NCBI RefSeq assembly: GCF_030161595.1
Contig: NZ_BSUM01000001.1
Coordinates: forward strand, 1,178,001-1,242,000
Direction: 5' to 3'
DNA from: Litorihabitans aurantiacus
Lineage (GTDB): Bacteria; Actinomycetota; Actinomycetes; Actinomycetales; Beutenbergiaceae
DNA length: 64,000 nucleotides
Positions 52,229 to 60,922 of the stretch are shown in pieces. The position numbers were made by a program, and so were the translations under genes. The notes beneath the pieces are model-generated. The model was not told the DNA's origin, made no database searches, and worked only from the letters and a program-made list of their open reading frames with translations. Within the stretch, counting starts at the first letter, position 1, and each line of letters opens with the position of its first letter.

Positions 52229-52510
52229 ATGGAGCCGCTGCCCAGGAACCAGGCCGTGCGCACGGCTCGACCGCCGACGTGGTTCCTGGCCTTCGCGTCC
52301 GTGTTCCTCCTGATCGGTGTGGGTCGCCTGACGCTACTCGCGGGCGGCCAGGGAGAACCGTGGCTGGGCCTCGGCAACATCCTGATCGCGCTGCTGTGGG
52401 TGGCGCTCTACGTCCGTGCCTACCGCATGTCGCGACGCCCCACCCGGGGACCGGACCCCCACGGCGGCACGGACGCTCCCCGCACAGCCCCGCGCCACGG
52501 GCGGGGGTGA
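52229..52510 (+). CDS. Small membrane protein, function unknown
   Basis: 93 residues with two hydrophobic segments, ~18-38 (TWFLAFASVFLLIGVGRLTL) and ~48-66 (LGLGNILIALLWVALYVRAY), and a basic Pro/Arg tail. The ATG at 52229 lacks a strong RBS, which lowers confidence. It lies 53 bases after the preceding membrane protein and ends just before a long convergent hairpin. Confidence 0.6.
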   Translation: MEPLPRNQAVRTARPPTWFLAFASVFLLIGVGRLTLLAGGQGEPWLGLGNILIALLWVALYVRAYRMSRRPTRGPDPHGGTDAPRTAPRHGRG

Positions 52511-52536
52511 GCGCAGCACCCCTCACTCGACACAAA

Positions 52537-52598
52537 CGCCGAGAACGACACGGCCCGCGCGATCCGGATGGATCACGCGGGCCGTGTCGTTCTCGGCG
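52537..52598. terminator. Long bidirectional hairpin terminator
   Basis: Perfect 23-bp inverted repeat (52537-52559 with 52576-52598) whose loop contains a further GATCC/GGATC pairing. It lies between the convergent ends of the small membrane protein and the baeRF gene. Longest perfect stem I noticed in the window. Confidence 0.85.
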
Positions 52599-52611
52599 GA
52601 GCCGGGACGGA

Positions 52612-53742
52612 CTAGTCGAGCCCGACCGCCTCGCGCGGCGCGCGCAGGAGGGCCGCGACCGGCGAGCCGTCGATGAGGTCGGCGTTGCGCACGGCGTGGA
52701 CCGTGCCGCCGGTGTTCAGCACGCGGGCGGCAATCTCGTCGACCAGGGCGTAGGTGCGAGGACCGGGGCGCTCCGCCGTCGTGATAGCGCCGAGGTCGTC
52801 GATCGTGCCCTCGGTGTGGTCGTCCATGTCGAAGTGGAGGTCGTCGACCTGGCCCATGGTCGCGGCGATCGCGACCTCCTTCAGCTTGCTCGTGGCACGC
52901 CCGTTGCTGCGCGCCGTACCGAAGTGCTCGCGCCACTCCTCGAGCTGCCGCGCGTAGGTGGCGTCGAGGATGCCGCGCGCCCGCTCGTCCACGCTGTCGA
53001 CGTCGAGCGAGCCGGGGTGCACGTCGATCCGCTCCTCCAGGAGGGTGGGGTGCGTGTTGATCGCCCGGTAGGCCGGGTCGAACTCGGGGCCTGCCGCGAG
53101 GATGAGCGGCAGCTCGTCCTGCAGGTGCGGGAGGACGGCGTCCTGGACCGCGCGGGCGAACCGCTCACGCTCGGGACGGTCGCCGAGGTCACCGCGGGCA
53201 CGGCCGCGGTCGGCCTGACCGTGGTTCTCGGCGTGGCCGAGGACGGACTGCAGGTCGCTCGGGAGGTCGAGGGAGACCTCGTGCGCCCGGGAGTCGGCGG
53301 TCAGCGCCCACAGGTGCACGTCCTGCTCGGCAAGACCGAGCACGTAGCCGCCGTGCGGGAACGTGCGCGCCCGCAGCAGGGTGCCGAGGTCGTAACGGTC
53401 GCCGACGTGCACCGAGTCCGAGACGCGGTTCGCGAGGCGGTAGGTGCGCACCTCACCGGCGGCGGCGAGGATCGCGAGCGAGCGGCCCTGGTGGCGCCAG
53501 AACTCCTGGTCGCCGTCGAGCTCACGGATCGGGGCGAGCGTGGAGCCGGCGACGGCGTCGCTCACGCCCGCCTCGGCGAGCTCCTTCGCGGCGTCGCCGA
53601 CCGCGTTGCGCAGGGCGAGGCGGATGCGTTCGTGATCCGCGGGGACCGGCGAGGAGGTGAGGTAGATGCTCACGCTCGCGTCGTCGCGGGCCCCCATGAG
53701 GGTGGCGAGGTCACTGGTCTTCGGGAGATCGACAGGAAGCAT
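52612..53742 (-). CDS. Bacterial archaeo-eukaryotic release-factor-like (baeRF) protein
   Basis: 376 residues with an eRF1/Pelota-like arrangement: N-terminal domain DLATLMGARDDASVSIYLTS; middle RSLAILAAAGEVRTYRLANR and FPHGGYVLGLAEQDVHLWAL; C-terminal L7Ae/eL30-like domain RTYALVDEIAARVLNTGGTV HAVRNADLIDGSPVAALLR. These match the baeRF families described from comparative genomics (family assignment by eye). Proposed roles are ribosome rescue or stress-linked translation release, unproven. It stands alone, flanked by a strong hairpin downstream. Confidence 0.75.
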   Translation of the reverse strand: MLPVDLPKTSDLATLMGARDDASVSIYLTSSPVPADHERIRLALRNAVGDAAKELAEAGVSDAVAGSTLAPIRELDGDQEFWRHQGRSLAILAAAGEVRTYRLANRVSDSVHVGDRYDLGTLLRARTFPHGGYVLGLAEQDVHLWALTADSRAHEVSLDLPSDLQSVLGHAENHGQADRGRARGDLGDRPERERFARAVQDAVLPHLQDELPLILAAGPEFDPAYRAINTHPTLLEERIDVHPGSLDVDSVDERARGILDATYARQLEEWREHFGTARSNGRATSKLKEVAIAATMGQVDDLHFDMDDHTEGTIDDLGAITTAERPGPRTYALVDEIAARVLNTGGTVHAVRNADLIDGSPVAALLRAPREAVGLD

Positions 53743-53820
53743 TCTTTACCGTAGGCAGATCGTTCCGCGAAGATCCAGTCTCCCGTCCGGCGGCCGTCCG
53801 ACCACCGCGAGCCCAGCCGG

Positions 53821-55307
53821 CTACGCGCTCAGCGCGGTGTCCCGACCAAGCGACTCGAGCATCCGCAGCCACACCTCGCTGATGGTGGGGTAGGCGGGGA
53901 CGGCGTGCCAGAGGCGGTGCAGCGGCACCTCGCCGACGATCGCGACGGTCGCCGCCTGCAGCAGCTCGGCCACGTCCTGCCCCACGAACGTCGCTCCGAG
54001 CAGCACCCCACGATCGGTGTCGACGACGAATCGCGCCTGCCCCGTGTAACCCTCGGCGTGCACGCTCGTCCCGGCGACGGAGGCGAGGTCGTAGTCGACG
54101 ACGGTCGTGGTGCGCTCGTCGTCCTGCGCCTGCGCGGCGGTCAGCCCGACCGAGGCCACCTCGGGCTCGGTGAAGACGACCGCCGGGACCGCGCCGTGGT
54201 CGGCGGTGGCGACGTGCGCGCCCCAGGGGCCGTCGTCGAGCGTCCCGCCCCCGCGAGCACGACGACGCCGTCGCCCACCGCCCGCGCCTGGTACTTGCCC
54301 TGGTGCGTCAGGAGGGCGCGGCCGTTGACGTCACCGACGGCGTAGAGCCAGTCCACCGGGTTGCCGTCGGTCCCGAGCACGCGCAGCGCGTCGTCCGTGG
54401 CAAGCGTCTGGCCCGGCTCGAGACCGATCGTCTCGAGCCCGAGGACGTCGGTCGCGGGTCGGCGACCGGTGGCGACGAGCACCTCGTCGACCACGAGGGT
54501 GGAGTCGTCGCTGAGGGTGAGCGTGGCGGGGCTGTCGGCGTCGGCGCGCTCCACCCGGGTCGCCGTCGTACCGACGCGCACGACGGCGCCGATCTCCTTG
54601 AGTGCGTCCCCCACCAGCTCGCCGGCGAACGGCTCCAGGTCGCCGAGCAGACCCTCACCGCGCACCAGCACGGTGACCTCGCTGCCGAGCGCGGCGAACA
54701 TCGTGGCGAACTCGGAGGCGACCACACCACCGCCGACGACGGCGAGGCGCGCGGGCACGCTCGGCGTCGCGATCGCCTCCCGGTTGGTCCACGGATGGCT
54801 CTCGGCGAGACCGGGGACGTCCGGGATCACGGAGACGCTGCCGGTCGCGACGGCGACGGCGTGGCGCGCGGTGAGGGTGCGCTCCTGGCCGTCGTGCTCG
54901 ACGACGACGGTGCGCTCACCCGCGAGGCGGCCGTGGCCGCGCACGAGCGTGACGCCGGCTCCGACGAGCCACTCGACCTGTCCGCTGTCGTCCCAGTGTG
55001 CGGCGGCGCCGTCGCGGAAGGCGAGGGCGGCCTCGACGTCGATCTCTCCGGTGACGGCCTCGCGGGCCCCGGGCACGCGGCGCGCGGCGGCGACGGCGTG
55101 GGCCGGGCGCAGGAGGGCCTTGGTCGGCATGCAGGCCCAGTAGGAGCACTCGCCCCCGACGAGCTCGGACTCCACGATCGCGACGGACAGGCCGCCCTGG
55201 ACGGCGCGGTCGGCGACGTTCTCGCCGACGGGGCCGGCGCCGATGACGACGAGGTCGAACTCGTCGTCGTGCGTGGAGGTGGGTGCGCTGGTCGGGTTCG
55301 TCGTCAT
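53821..55307 (-). CDS. FAD/NAD(P)-dependent disulfide oxidoreductase (one frame break)
   Basis: About 495 residues, class I pyridine nucleotide-disulfide oxidoreductase. FAD motif FDLVVIGAGPVGENVADRAV, redox Cys pair in GGECSYWACMPTKALLRP, NAD motif RLAVVGGGVVASEFATMFAA and WLYAVGDVNGRALLTHQGKY. One G missing at 54248-54252 (or 54244-54246) breaks VVVLAG from TLDDGPWGAHVATADHG. The C-terminal motif reads AVPAYPTISEVW where lipoamide dehydrogenase has HAHPTLSE. The catalytic His is thus replaced, so it is not Lpd. Substrate unknown. Confidence 0.85.
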
Positions 55308-55404
55308 GCCCCGAACGTACGCCCGCGCGGCGGGTGCGGCGAGGTTCGCGTTCGCCCTGGGAGGAATGGGAACACCGGCGGCGGGGTGGCGGGTTGTCCC
55401 TGGG

Positions 55405-56454
55405 GTGAAGCTCAGCGTGCTCGACCTCATCCCCGTCCGAACCGGCCAGACCTCGCGGGAGGCGCTGCTGGCGAGCGCCGCGATGGCGCGGGAGGCGGAC
55501 GCGCTCGGCTTCACGCGGTACTGGGTGGCCGAGCACCACAACATGAACGCCGTCGCGAGCTCGGTGCCCGGGGTGCTGATCCCGTTCCTCGCGCAGGGGA
55601 CGAGCCGGATCCGCTTCGGCTCGGGCGGCGTGATGTTGCCGAACCACGCAGCCCTGGCGATCGCCGAGCAGTTCGCGCTGCTCGAGGCGATGCTGCCGGG
55701 GCGGATCGACCTGGGGATCGGTCGCGCACCGGGCTCGGACCCCGTGACGGCGTACCTGCTGCGGGGCGGCGCGCAGCAGGCCGGAGTCGACACGTTCGAG
55801 CAGGACGTGACGCTCGCGCAGGCGCTGCTCGGCATCGGCGGGGACCCGGGGGAGTCGGTCGGCATCTCGATCTCGGGCCGCCCCTACGACCTGCGCGCGA
55901 CGCCGCGCGGTGAGTCCTCGCCCGACCTGTGGCTCCTGGGCTCCAGCGACTACAGCTCCGCGCTCGCCGCGCGGCTCGGGCTGCCGTACGTGTTCGCGAA
56001 CCACTTCGGGATGCCCGGGCTGGAGATGGCCCTGGCGCGCTACCGCGCGGAGTACCAGCCCTCGGTGGCGTACCCGGAGCCGCGCACGCTGCTGCCGCTG
56101 AACGTCGTGGTCGCGCCGACCGAGGCGGAGGCGGTCGAGCTCGCCGGACCGCAGCTCGTGCAGATGGTGCGCCTGCGCACCGGTGCGCCGCTCGGGCCGC
56201 AGCTGAGCGTCGAGGAGGCGGCCGCCTACCCGTGGTCCGACGCCGAGCGCGCCCTCGCCGACCAGGTGCGGTCCGGCTGGTTCGTGGGGGAGGCGGGCGA
56301 CGTCGCGGCGCGCCTGCGCGAGGTCGCGGAGCGTCACGGTGTGGACGAGATCATGCTCTCGCCCGTGGCCGGGGTGCGGGACGGCGACCCGCGGGACGCC
56401 GCGCCGTCGCGTGTGGCGACGCTGCGGGCGCTGGCGCGGAAACTGCTCGGCTGA
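55405..56454 (+). CDS. Luciferase-like (LLM-class) flavin-dependent oxidoreductase
   Basis: 349 residues. MKLSVLDLIPVRTGQTSREA, ADALGFTRYWVAEHHNMNAV, RIRFGSGGVMLPNHAALAIA EQFALLE and RIDLGIGRAPGSDP are hallmarks of the MsnO8-like branch of the bacterial luciferase superfamily. FMNH2- or F420-dependent; the motif set leans to FMN, but the cofactor cannot be decided. GTG start at 55405. Divergent from the disulfide oxidoreductase. Confidence 0.88.
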   Translation: MKLSVLDLIPVRTGQTSREALLASAAMAREADALGFTRYWVAEHHNMNAVASSVPGVLIPFLAQGTSRIRFGSGGVMLPNHAALAIAEQFALLEAMLPGRIDLGIGRAPGSDPVTAYLLRGGAQQAGVDTFEQDVTLAQALLGIGGDPGESVGISISGRPYDLRATPRGESSPDLWLLGSSDYSSALAARLGLPYVFANHFGMPGLEMALARYRAEYQPSVAYPEPRTLLPLNVVVAPTEAEAVELAGPQLVQMVRLRTGAPLGPQLSVEEAAAYPWSDAERALADQVRSGWFVGEAGDVAARLREVAERHGVDEIMLSPVAGVRDGDPRDAAPSRVATLRALARKLLG

Positions 56455-56563
56455 GGCGCTTAGCACCGGTCCCCGGGGCGCTCGTGGTCGGGAGGGGTCC
56501 GCGGGCTGTGTAGACTACTCGAGGCCCAAAACGCCGCCGGGAGACCGGGGTGAACGGGGTCGG

Positions 56564-56637
<74 letters not shown>

Positions 56638-56664
56638 CCGTGTGATGTCTCAGGACATCGGAGA

Positions 56665-56694
56665 CAGTGGCCTCACGGAGACGTGGGGCCACTG
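56665..56694. terminator. Hairpin terminator after tRNA-Pro
   Basis: A 13-bp stem with one G-T pair (CAGTGGCCTCACG/CGTGGGGCCACTG), loop GAGA, between the tRNA and the convergent antiporter gene. Confidence 0.7.
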
Positions 56695-56736
56695 GTCATT
56701 CCGGGGCAGGACGCACGGCCTCGCGCCCCTCGACGA

Positions 56737-57807
56737 TCAGGCGGCGATCGTGAACAGTCCGCCGACGCCCAGGACGTAGAGCGTGAGCACGACGAGCGAG
56801 TCGACACCCATCCCCAGGATGCGCCGCCGCGGTCGGAAGATCAGACCGACGACGTACACCAGCGTCAGCAGCGCCGCGAGGGCGGTGAGGTAGATGTCGG
56901 CGCCGTCGGCTCGCGGCAGGACTGCCGAGCCCGAGATCACGGTGGCCATGAGGAACAGCACCGGGAGGAAGGCGTTGCCCCCGAAGATGTCGCTGATCGC
57001 CAGGGTGTCGTCGCCCTGACGGATCGCCTGCAGGCCGGTCGAGATCTGGGGGAGCGACGTCGCGAGCGCCAGGACGGTCGCGCCGAAGAGCACGCCGGAG
57101 AGCCCGATCTGCGACGACGCCGCGTCGCCCGCGCGCTCGAGGACGACTCCCGCGACGAGCGTCGCGCCGGCGGCGACGGAGAAGACGATCGCCGCCCTCC
57201 GCGTGCTCATCGTCGTCGTCGATCCGCGCCTGCGCGGACCGGAGCCGCCCTGCCGAGGTGCTCGGGGGCCGGTGCCGGGTGCGTTGTCCTCCCCGTGCCA
57301 GGGCAGGTGTGATCCCGCCCGCCGCACCAGGAGCAGTCCGACGATCCACAGCGCGGCGATCAGCACGACGTCGGGGGTCAGGCGCAGGACCTCGAGTCCG
57401 CCAGGCAGCTGACTCCCCACGATCACGACGGCGAGCACGGAGACCACGACGATCCCCTCGAGGACGAGCGAGAGGGACGCCGCCCGGTGGGTCAGCGACC
57501 TCACACCTCTTCCGCGCCTGCCGAAGGCGTCCAGGACCACGAGCACGACGGTCTGCAGGGCGATGCCGCCCAGGATGTTACCCACCGCGACGTCGAGGTT
57601 GCCGGACGCCGCGGCCGAGACGGTGATCGCGATCTCCGGGAGGTTCGTCGCGACAGCGAGCATCACGAGCCCGCCCAGCGCGCTACCGAGGTGGAGCCTC
57701 GCGTCGAGCACGTCGACCGCTCTCGAGAGCTGGATCCCGGCGACCCACACGACCGCCGCCGCGGCGACGAAGATCACGACCAGCAGTCCGAGCGGCAGCG
57801 TGCTCAC
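56737..57807 (-). CDS. CaCA-superfamily cation antiporter (sodium/calcium exchanger type)
   Basis: 356 residues with about ten hydrophobic segments in two homologous halves. The alpha-1 repeat is VATNLPEIAITVSAAASGN then VAVGNILGGIALQ. The alpha-2 repeat is LATSLPQISTGLQAIRQGDD then ISDIFGGNAFLPVLF. A basic loop of ~45 residues separates the halves. Canonical members have Glu in SLPE of both repeats; here alpha-2 has Gln, which could weaken Ca2+ coordination. Exports Ca2+ or another cation against Na+/H+ in relatives. Confidence 0.87.
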   Translation of the reverse strand: MSTLPLGLLVVIFVAAAAVVWVAGIQLSRAVDVLDARLHLGSALGGLVMLAVATNLPEIAITVSAAASGNLDVAVGNILGGIALQTVVLVVLDAFGRRGRGVRSLTHRAASLSLVLEGIVVVSVLAVVIVGSQLPGGLEVLRLTPDVVLIAALWIVGLLLVRRAGSHLPWHGEDNAPGTGPRAPRQGGSGPRRRGSTTTMSTRRAAIVFSVAAGATLVAGVVLERAGDAASSQIGLSGVLFGATVLALATSLPQISTGLQAIRQGDDTLAISDIFGGNAFLPVLFLMATVISGSAVLPRADGADIYLTALAALLTLVYVVGLIFRPRRRILGMGVDSLVVLTLYVLGVGGLFTIAA

Positions 57808-57858
57808 GGGCCGACCCTAGACCTCGCGGCGCCCTTCACGGCGCTCCACGATCCCGAC

Positions 57859-58148
57859 TCAGTGCGGCCGGGTCGCCCTCCCGTCGAGCCACAGCTCATC
57901 CGTCTCGTCCCGGTGCGGCCCGCTGCTGCCGACGTGCCTCGCGTCGATCGTGGCACCCTTCTTGATCACGTGGACGACGGCCATCCCGTGGCCGCGCCCG
58001 AGACCATAGTCGGTCTTGAGCCACTCGAGGATCGTGCCCGCCTTGACGTCCGGGGCGTCGTAGCCGCGTTGCACCGCAAGGTCCACGAGCTGGCGGGGGT
58101 GAGACCGGTCTTGTCCTCGACGGCGTCGAGGTAGGCCTGGAACGACAT
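57859..58148 (-). CDS. DUF4287 domain protein (one frame break)
   Basis: About 96 residues: MSFQAYLDAVEDKTGLTP, RQLVDLAVQRGYDAPDVKAG, TILEWLKTDYGLGRGHGMAV VHVIKKG. This is the compact DUF4287 helical domain. One base added to the five-G run at 58095-58099 joins the first 20 residues to the rest. The ATG is at 58148. Function unknown; the GLGRGHGMA segment is the most conserved part. Confidence 0.85.
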
Positions 58149-58219
58149 GCGCAGTCCGATCGTCGGGGGTGGCAGCACTCAGCAGGATCGAGGATGCACC
58201 ACCGACGCTGCGCGCGTCC

Positions 58220-60310
58220 TCACGCCGATCCGACCCGCGCCGCGAGCCACGCCTGCGCCTCGTCCACCACAGCCGCGGACGGCCGAGGGTGCACGTGCTC
58301 GGGCAGGGTGATCAGCCGGTGCTCGGCGGCGGCCTCGAGCGCCAGCTCCTTCGTACGCGGCGAGAGGTCCGGGTGCTCGACCACCTCGACGATGCGCGAC
58401 CACCACCCCATGCTGTTGCCGATCGAGTAGTGCCACAGCGGCTGCGCAGGGTCGACCGAGCCGATCAGGGCGCGCGCGAGCACGTGCGGGCGGACCGGCG
58501 CGGGCTCCTGGCGCAGCAGGTCGTCGAGCACGAGGACCGGCGGCCGGCCCTCCAGCCGCGATCGCAGGAGCGCCCAGGTCAGGAGGTGGCCCGTGTCGTG
58601 GGCTCGCGAGCTGATGCGCTCCCACAGCACTGCGGCCTTCGCCTCGTCCGGTACTCCGAGTCCGGTCAGCGGTGCGAGGGCTTCCTTCCACGCCGGCGGC
58701 GTCTTCGCCCACCACGCCAGCAGCGTCGGGGCGAGGGGGTGTTCGACGTCCTGGGCCAGGCACGTCAGCGTCACCAGGGGGTGGCGCCACTCGGTGTAGG
58801 TCGTCTCGTACTTCTTCGTCAGCACCTTGCGCCACCGCGGCTTCAGCGCATCGACATCCTCGGCGGTCGCGGCGCCGTGCGCGTACAGCAGCTCGAGGCA
58901 GAATCCGAGCCCCTGGATCTCGGTCCGCGGGTCGGCGACCTGCTGTCGCAGCCACGCCACGTCGCCGTCGGTGAGCGTCCGGTAGCGGTCCCACTCGTCG
59001 GTCAGGCCACCCTCGTACTGCGTGAGGTCCGGACCGCTGCTGCGCAGCAGCTCCGGCGCCGCGCCACGGAAACGCCCGAGGTCGGCGCGGGCGTCGGCCG
59101 TCGTCCACCCCGGCCGCACCGCGACGTCGTCCGCCAGGTCCTCGAGCGCGCCGGTGACGACGTCGAGCCGGTCATTCGCCCGCCGGGCGAGGCTCGTGCG
59201 CAGCGCGAGCGGGAGGCGGTCGTCGACGGCGTAGCGCACCGCCGCGACCAGCGCGGGGCCCACGCGCGCGCCGGCGCGGCCCGCGGCGGCCGTGTCCAGC
59301 GAGAACAGAGCCGTGCGCAGGGCGTCCCAACCACCCTCCTGGGCATCGGCCGCCTCCAGCACGCGCGCGACGGCGAGCGTCGCGGCGACGACGTCGCCGT
59401 CACCGGTCGCGTCCTCGGCCCCCTCGCGCGCGCCGGCGATCTCGGCGTACCGCAGCCGCAGCAGCGGTCCGACCGCCTCAGCCTGACCTGCCGCCACCGC
59501 GGCCGTGAGAACGTCGGCGCCGCGCTGGCTCGGGAACTCCGCCAGCAGGCCGAAGGCGAGCTCACCCAGCTCCTCGACGAACGTCCGGGCCCGGGCGTCG
59601 TCGTGCCGCAGCAGCGCCCGCAGCAGCCAGTGCCGCCCAGCGAGCTCGCGGGGGTCGTCCGTCTCCTCCCACAGCCGCCCCAGCTCTGCGGCCTCCTCCG
59701 GGGTGACGGCGTCGCGCAGCTCCAGCGCCTCCACGATCCTCGACACGCCGTCGAGGTCGTCCCCCTCGGTCACCTCGGCGACGCGCTCGTGCAGCCACGC
59801 CTCCTCGGCGCCGGTCAGCGGGCGGTACGTCTGCTCCGCCGTGCGTCGGCTCACGGGCTCGGTGAGCTCCTCGAGCAGCTGGCGGACGGCGACCGGGTCG
59901 GAGGGGTCGACGAGACCGTCGCCGTCGCGCACGACGACGCGGTCCAGGCCGAACGCCCCGCCCGGGCCGTTGTCGGTCAGCCGGTACCCCTCCGGCCCCG
60001 CCCCGAGCCCGGCGGCGACGACGCCGTGCTCCCCGCCCCAGTGCAGCATCAGCTCGCCGACGAGTGTGCCCGAGCGGTCGAAGGCGCGCCGGTGCGACTG
60101 CCAGTGCCAGTAGACGAAGGAGGAGCCCGCCGCAGCAGGATCGGTCGACACCAGCTCGGCAGCGTCGTCGTGCCCGTCGCTCTGCGTGTACCGGTTGCGG
60201 TCCGGCGGCGCCAGCACGAGCAGACCCGCCCCTCCGAGGCCGTTCCACCAGCGGGTGATCCTCGTCAGGTCGCTCGCCCCGCGCGTGCCGGCAGCCGTGT
60301 CCGTCGTCAT
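58220..60310 (-). CDS. Large helical protein of unknown function
   Basis: 696 residues, intact, no signal peptide or membrane segment. N-terminal ~130 residues contain a mixed fold with many aromatics (RITRWWNGLGGAGLLVLAPP, GSSFVYWHWQSHRRAF). Residues ~150-700 are mainly Leu/Ala/Glu helices in HEAT-like pairs. The C-terminal half has a Trp-rich region (WKEALAPLTGLG, LWHYSIGNSMGWWSRIVEVV). I do not recognise it. ATG at 60310 chosen; a GTG three codons upstream is possible. 39 bases downstream of the TetR gene on the same strand. Confidence 0.75.
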   Translation of the reverse strand: MTTDTAAGTRGASDLTRITRWWNGLGGAGLLVLAPPDRNRYTQSDGHDDAAELVSTDPAAAGSSFVYWHWQSHRRAFDRSGTLVGELMLHWGGEHGVVAAGLGAGPEGYRLTDNGPGGAFGLDRVVVRDGDGLVDPSDPVAVRQLLEELTEPVSRRTAEQTYRPLTGAEEAWLHERVAEVTEGDDLDGVSRIVEALELRDAVTPEEAAELGRLWEETDDPRELAGRHWLLRALLRHDDARARTFVEELGELAFGLLAEFPSQRGADVLTAAVAAGQAEAVGPLLRLRYAEIAGAREGAEDATGDGDVVAATLAVARVLEAADAQEGGWDALRTALFSLDTAAAGRAGARVGPALVAAVRYAVDDRLPLALRTSLARRANDRLDVVTGALEDLADDVAVRPGWTTADARADLGRFRGAAPELLRSSGPDLTQYEGGLTDEWDRYRTLTDGDVAWLRQQVADPRTEIQGLGFCLELLYAHGAATAEDVDALKPRWRKVLTKKYETTYTEWRHPLVTLTCLAQDVEHPLAPTLLAWWAKTPPAWKEALAPLTGLGVPDEAKAAVLWERISSRAHDTGHLLTWALLRSRLEGRPPVLVLDDLLRQEPAPVRPHVLARALIGSVDPAQPLWHYSIGNSMGWWSRIVEVVEHPDLSPRTKELALEAAAEHRLITLPEHVHPRPSAAVVDEAQAWLAARVGSA

Positions 60311-60349
60311 GCGGCTCACGCTAGGGCAGCGGGCCTCGCCCCGGGTGGG

Positions 60350-60922
60350 TCAACCGGTGGTCGGCCACGTGCGCAGCGCGCGATCGAGCGCGTCCAGCGC
60401 CCGCTCCCAGCTCTCCGCGGTCGACGGTGCGCGGTGCGACAGCGCCCCCGCACCCTCCAGCGAGACCATGCCGTTGACCACGGCGCCCAGCAGCCGGGCC
60501 GCGTGCACCTGCTCGGCGGGGTCGAGCGCGTAGGCGTGCAGCGACGCGAGCACGAGCGAGGCGACGCGCGCAGCGCCGTCGGAGGCGACGGTCGCCGCGG
60601 TGGCGGGGCGCTGCAGCGCCTCCCAGAGACCGGGGTGCTCGCTCGCGAGGTCCGCGTGCGAGCGCGCCAGCCCCGCGAGAGCTGCGCGGCCGGACCGGCC
60701 CGCGAGCGCCGTCGCGATCCCGTCGGCGAGCGTGGTCAGCGCGCGGCGGTGCAGCCGCGCGTGCAGCTCCTCGCGCCCGCCGACGTGCGAGTACAGGCTG
60801 GCGGGCTGCACGCCGAGGAGCCTCGCGAGTGCCGCGACCGTCACGGCGTCGTACCCCTCGCGGTCCGCGAGGTCGGCGGCCGTGCGCTCGATCAGGTCGG
60901 GGGTGACGCCGGCGCGCGTCAT
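60350..60922 (-). CDS. TetR-family transcriptional regulator
   Basis: 190 residues. The N-terminal helix-turn-helix is LADREGYDAVTVAALARLLG followed by VQPASLYSHVGGREELHARL, a standard TetR reading head. The C-terminal ligand domain has HADLASEHPGLWEALQRPAT and a WHG/TetR_C_33-like end. The ATG overlaps the stop of the SGNH hydrolase gene (ATGA), so they are co-translated. Its target is probably this operon; the ligand is unknown. Confidence 0.88.
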   Translation of the reverse strand: MTRAGVTPDLIERTAADLADREGYDAVTVAALARLLGVQPASLYSHVGGREELHARLHRRALTTLADGIATALAGRSGRAALAGLARSHADLASEHPGLWEALQRPATAATVASDGAARVASLVLASLHAYALDPAEQVHAARLLGAVVNGMVSLEGAGALSHRAPSTAESWERALDALDRALRTWPTTG

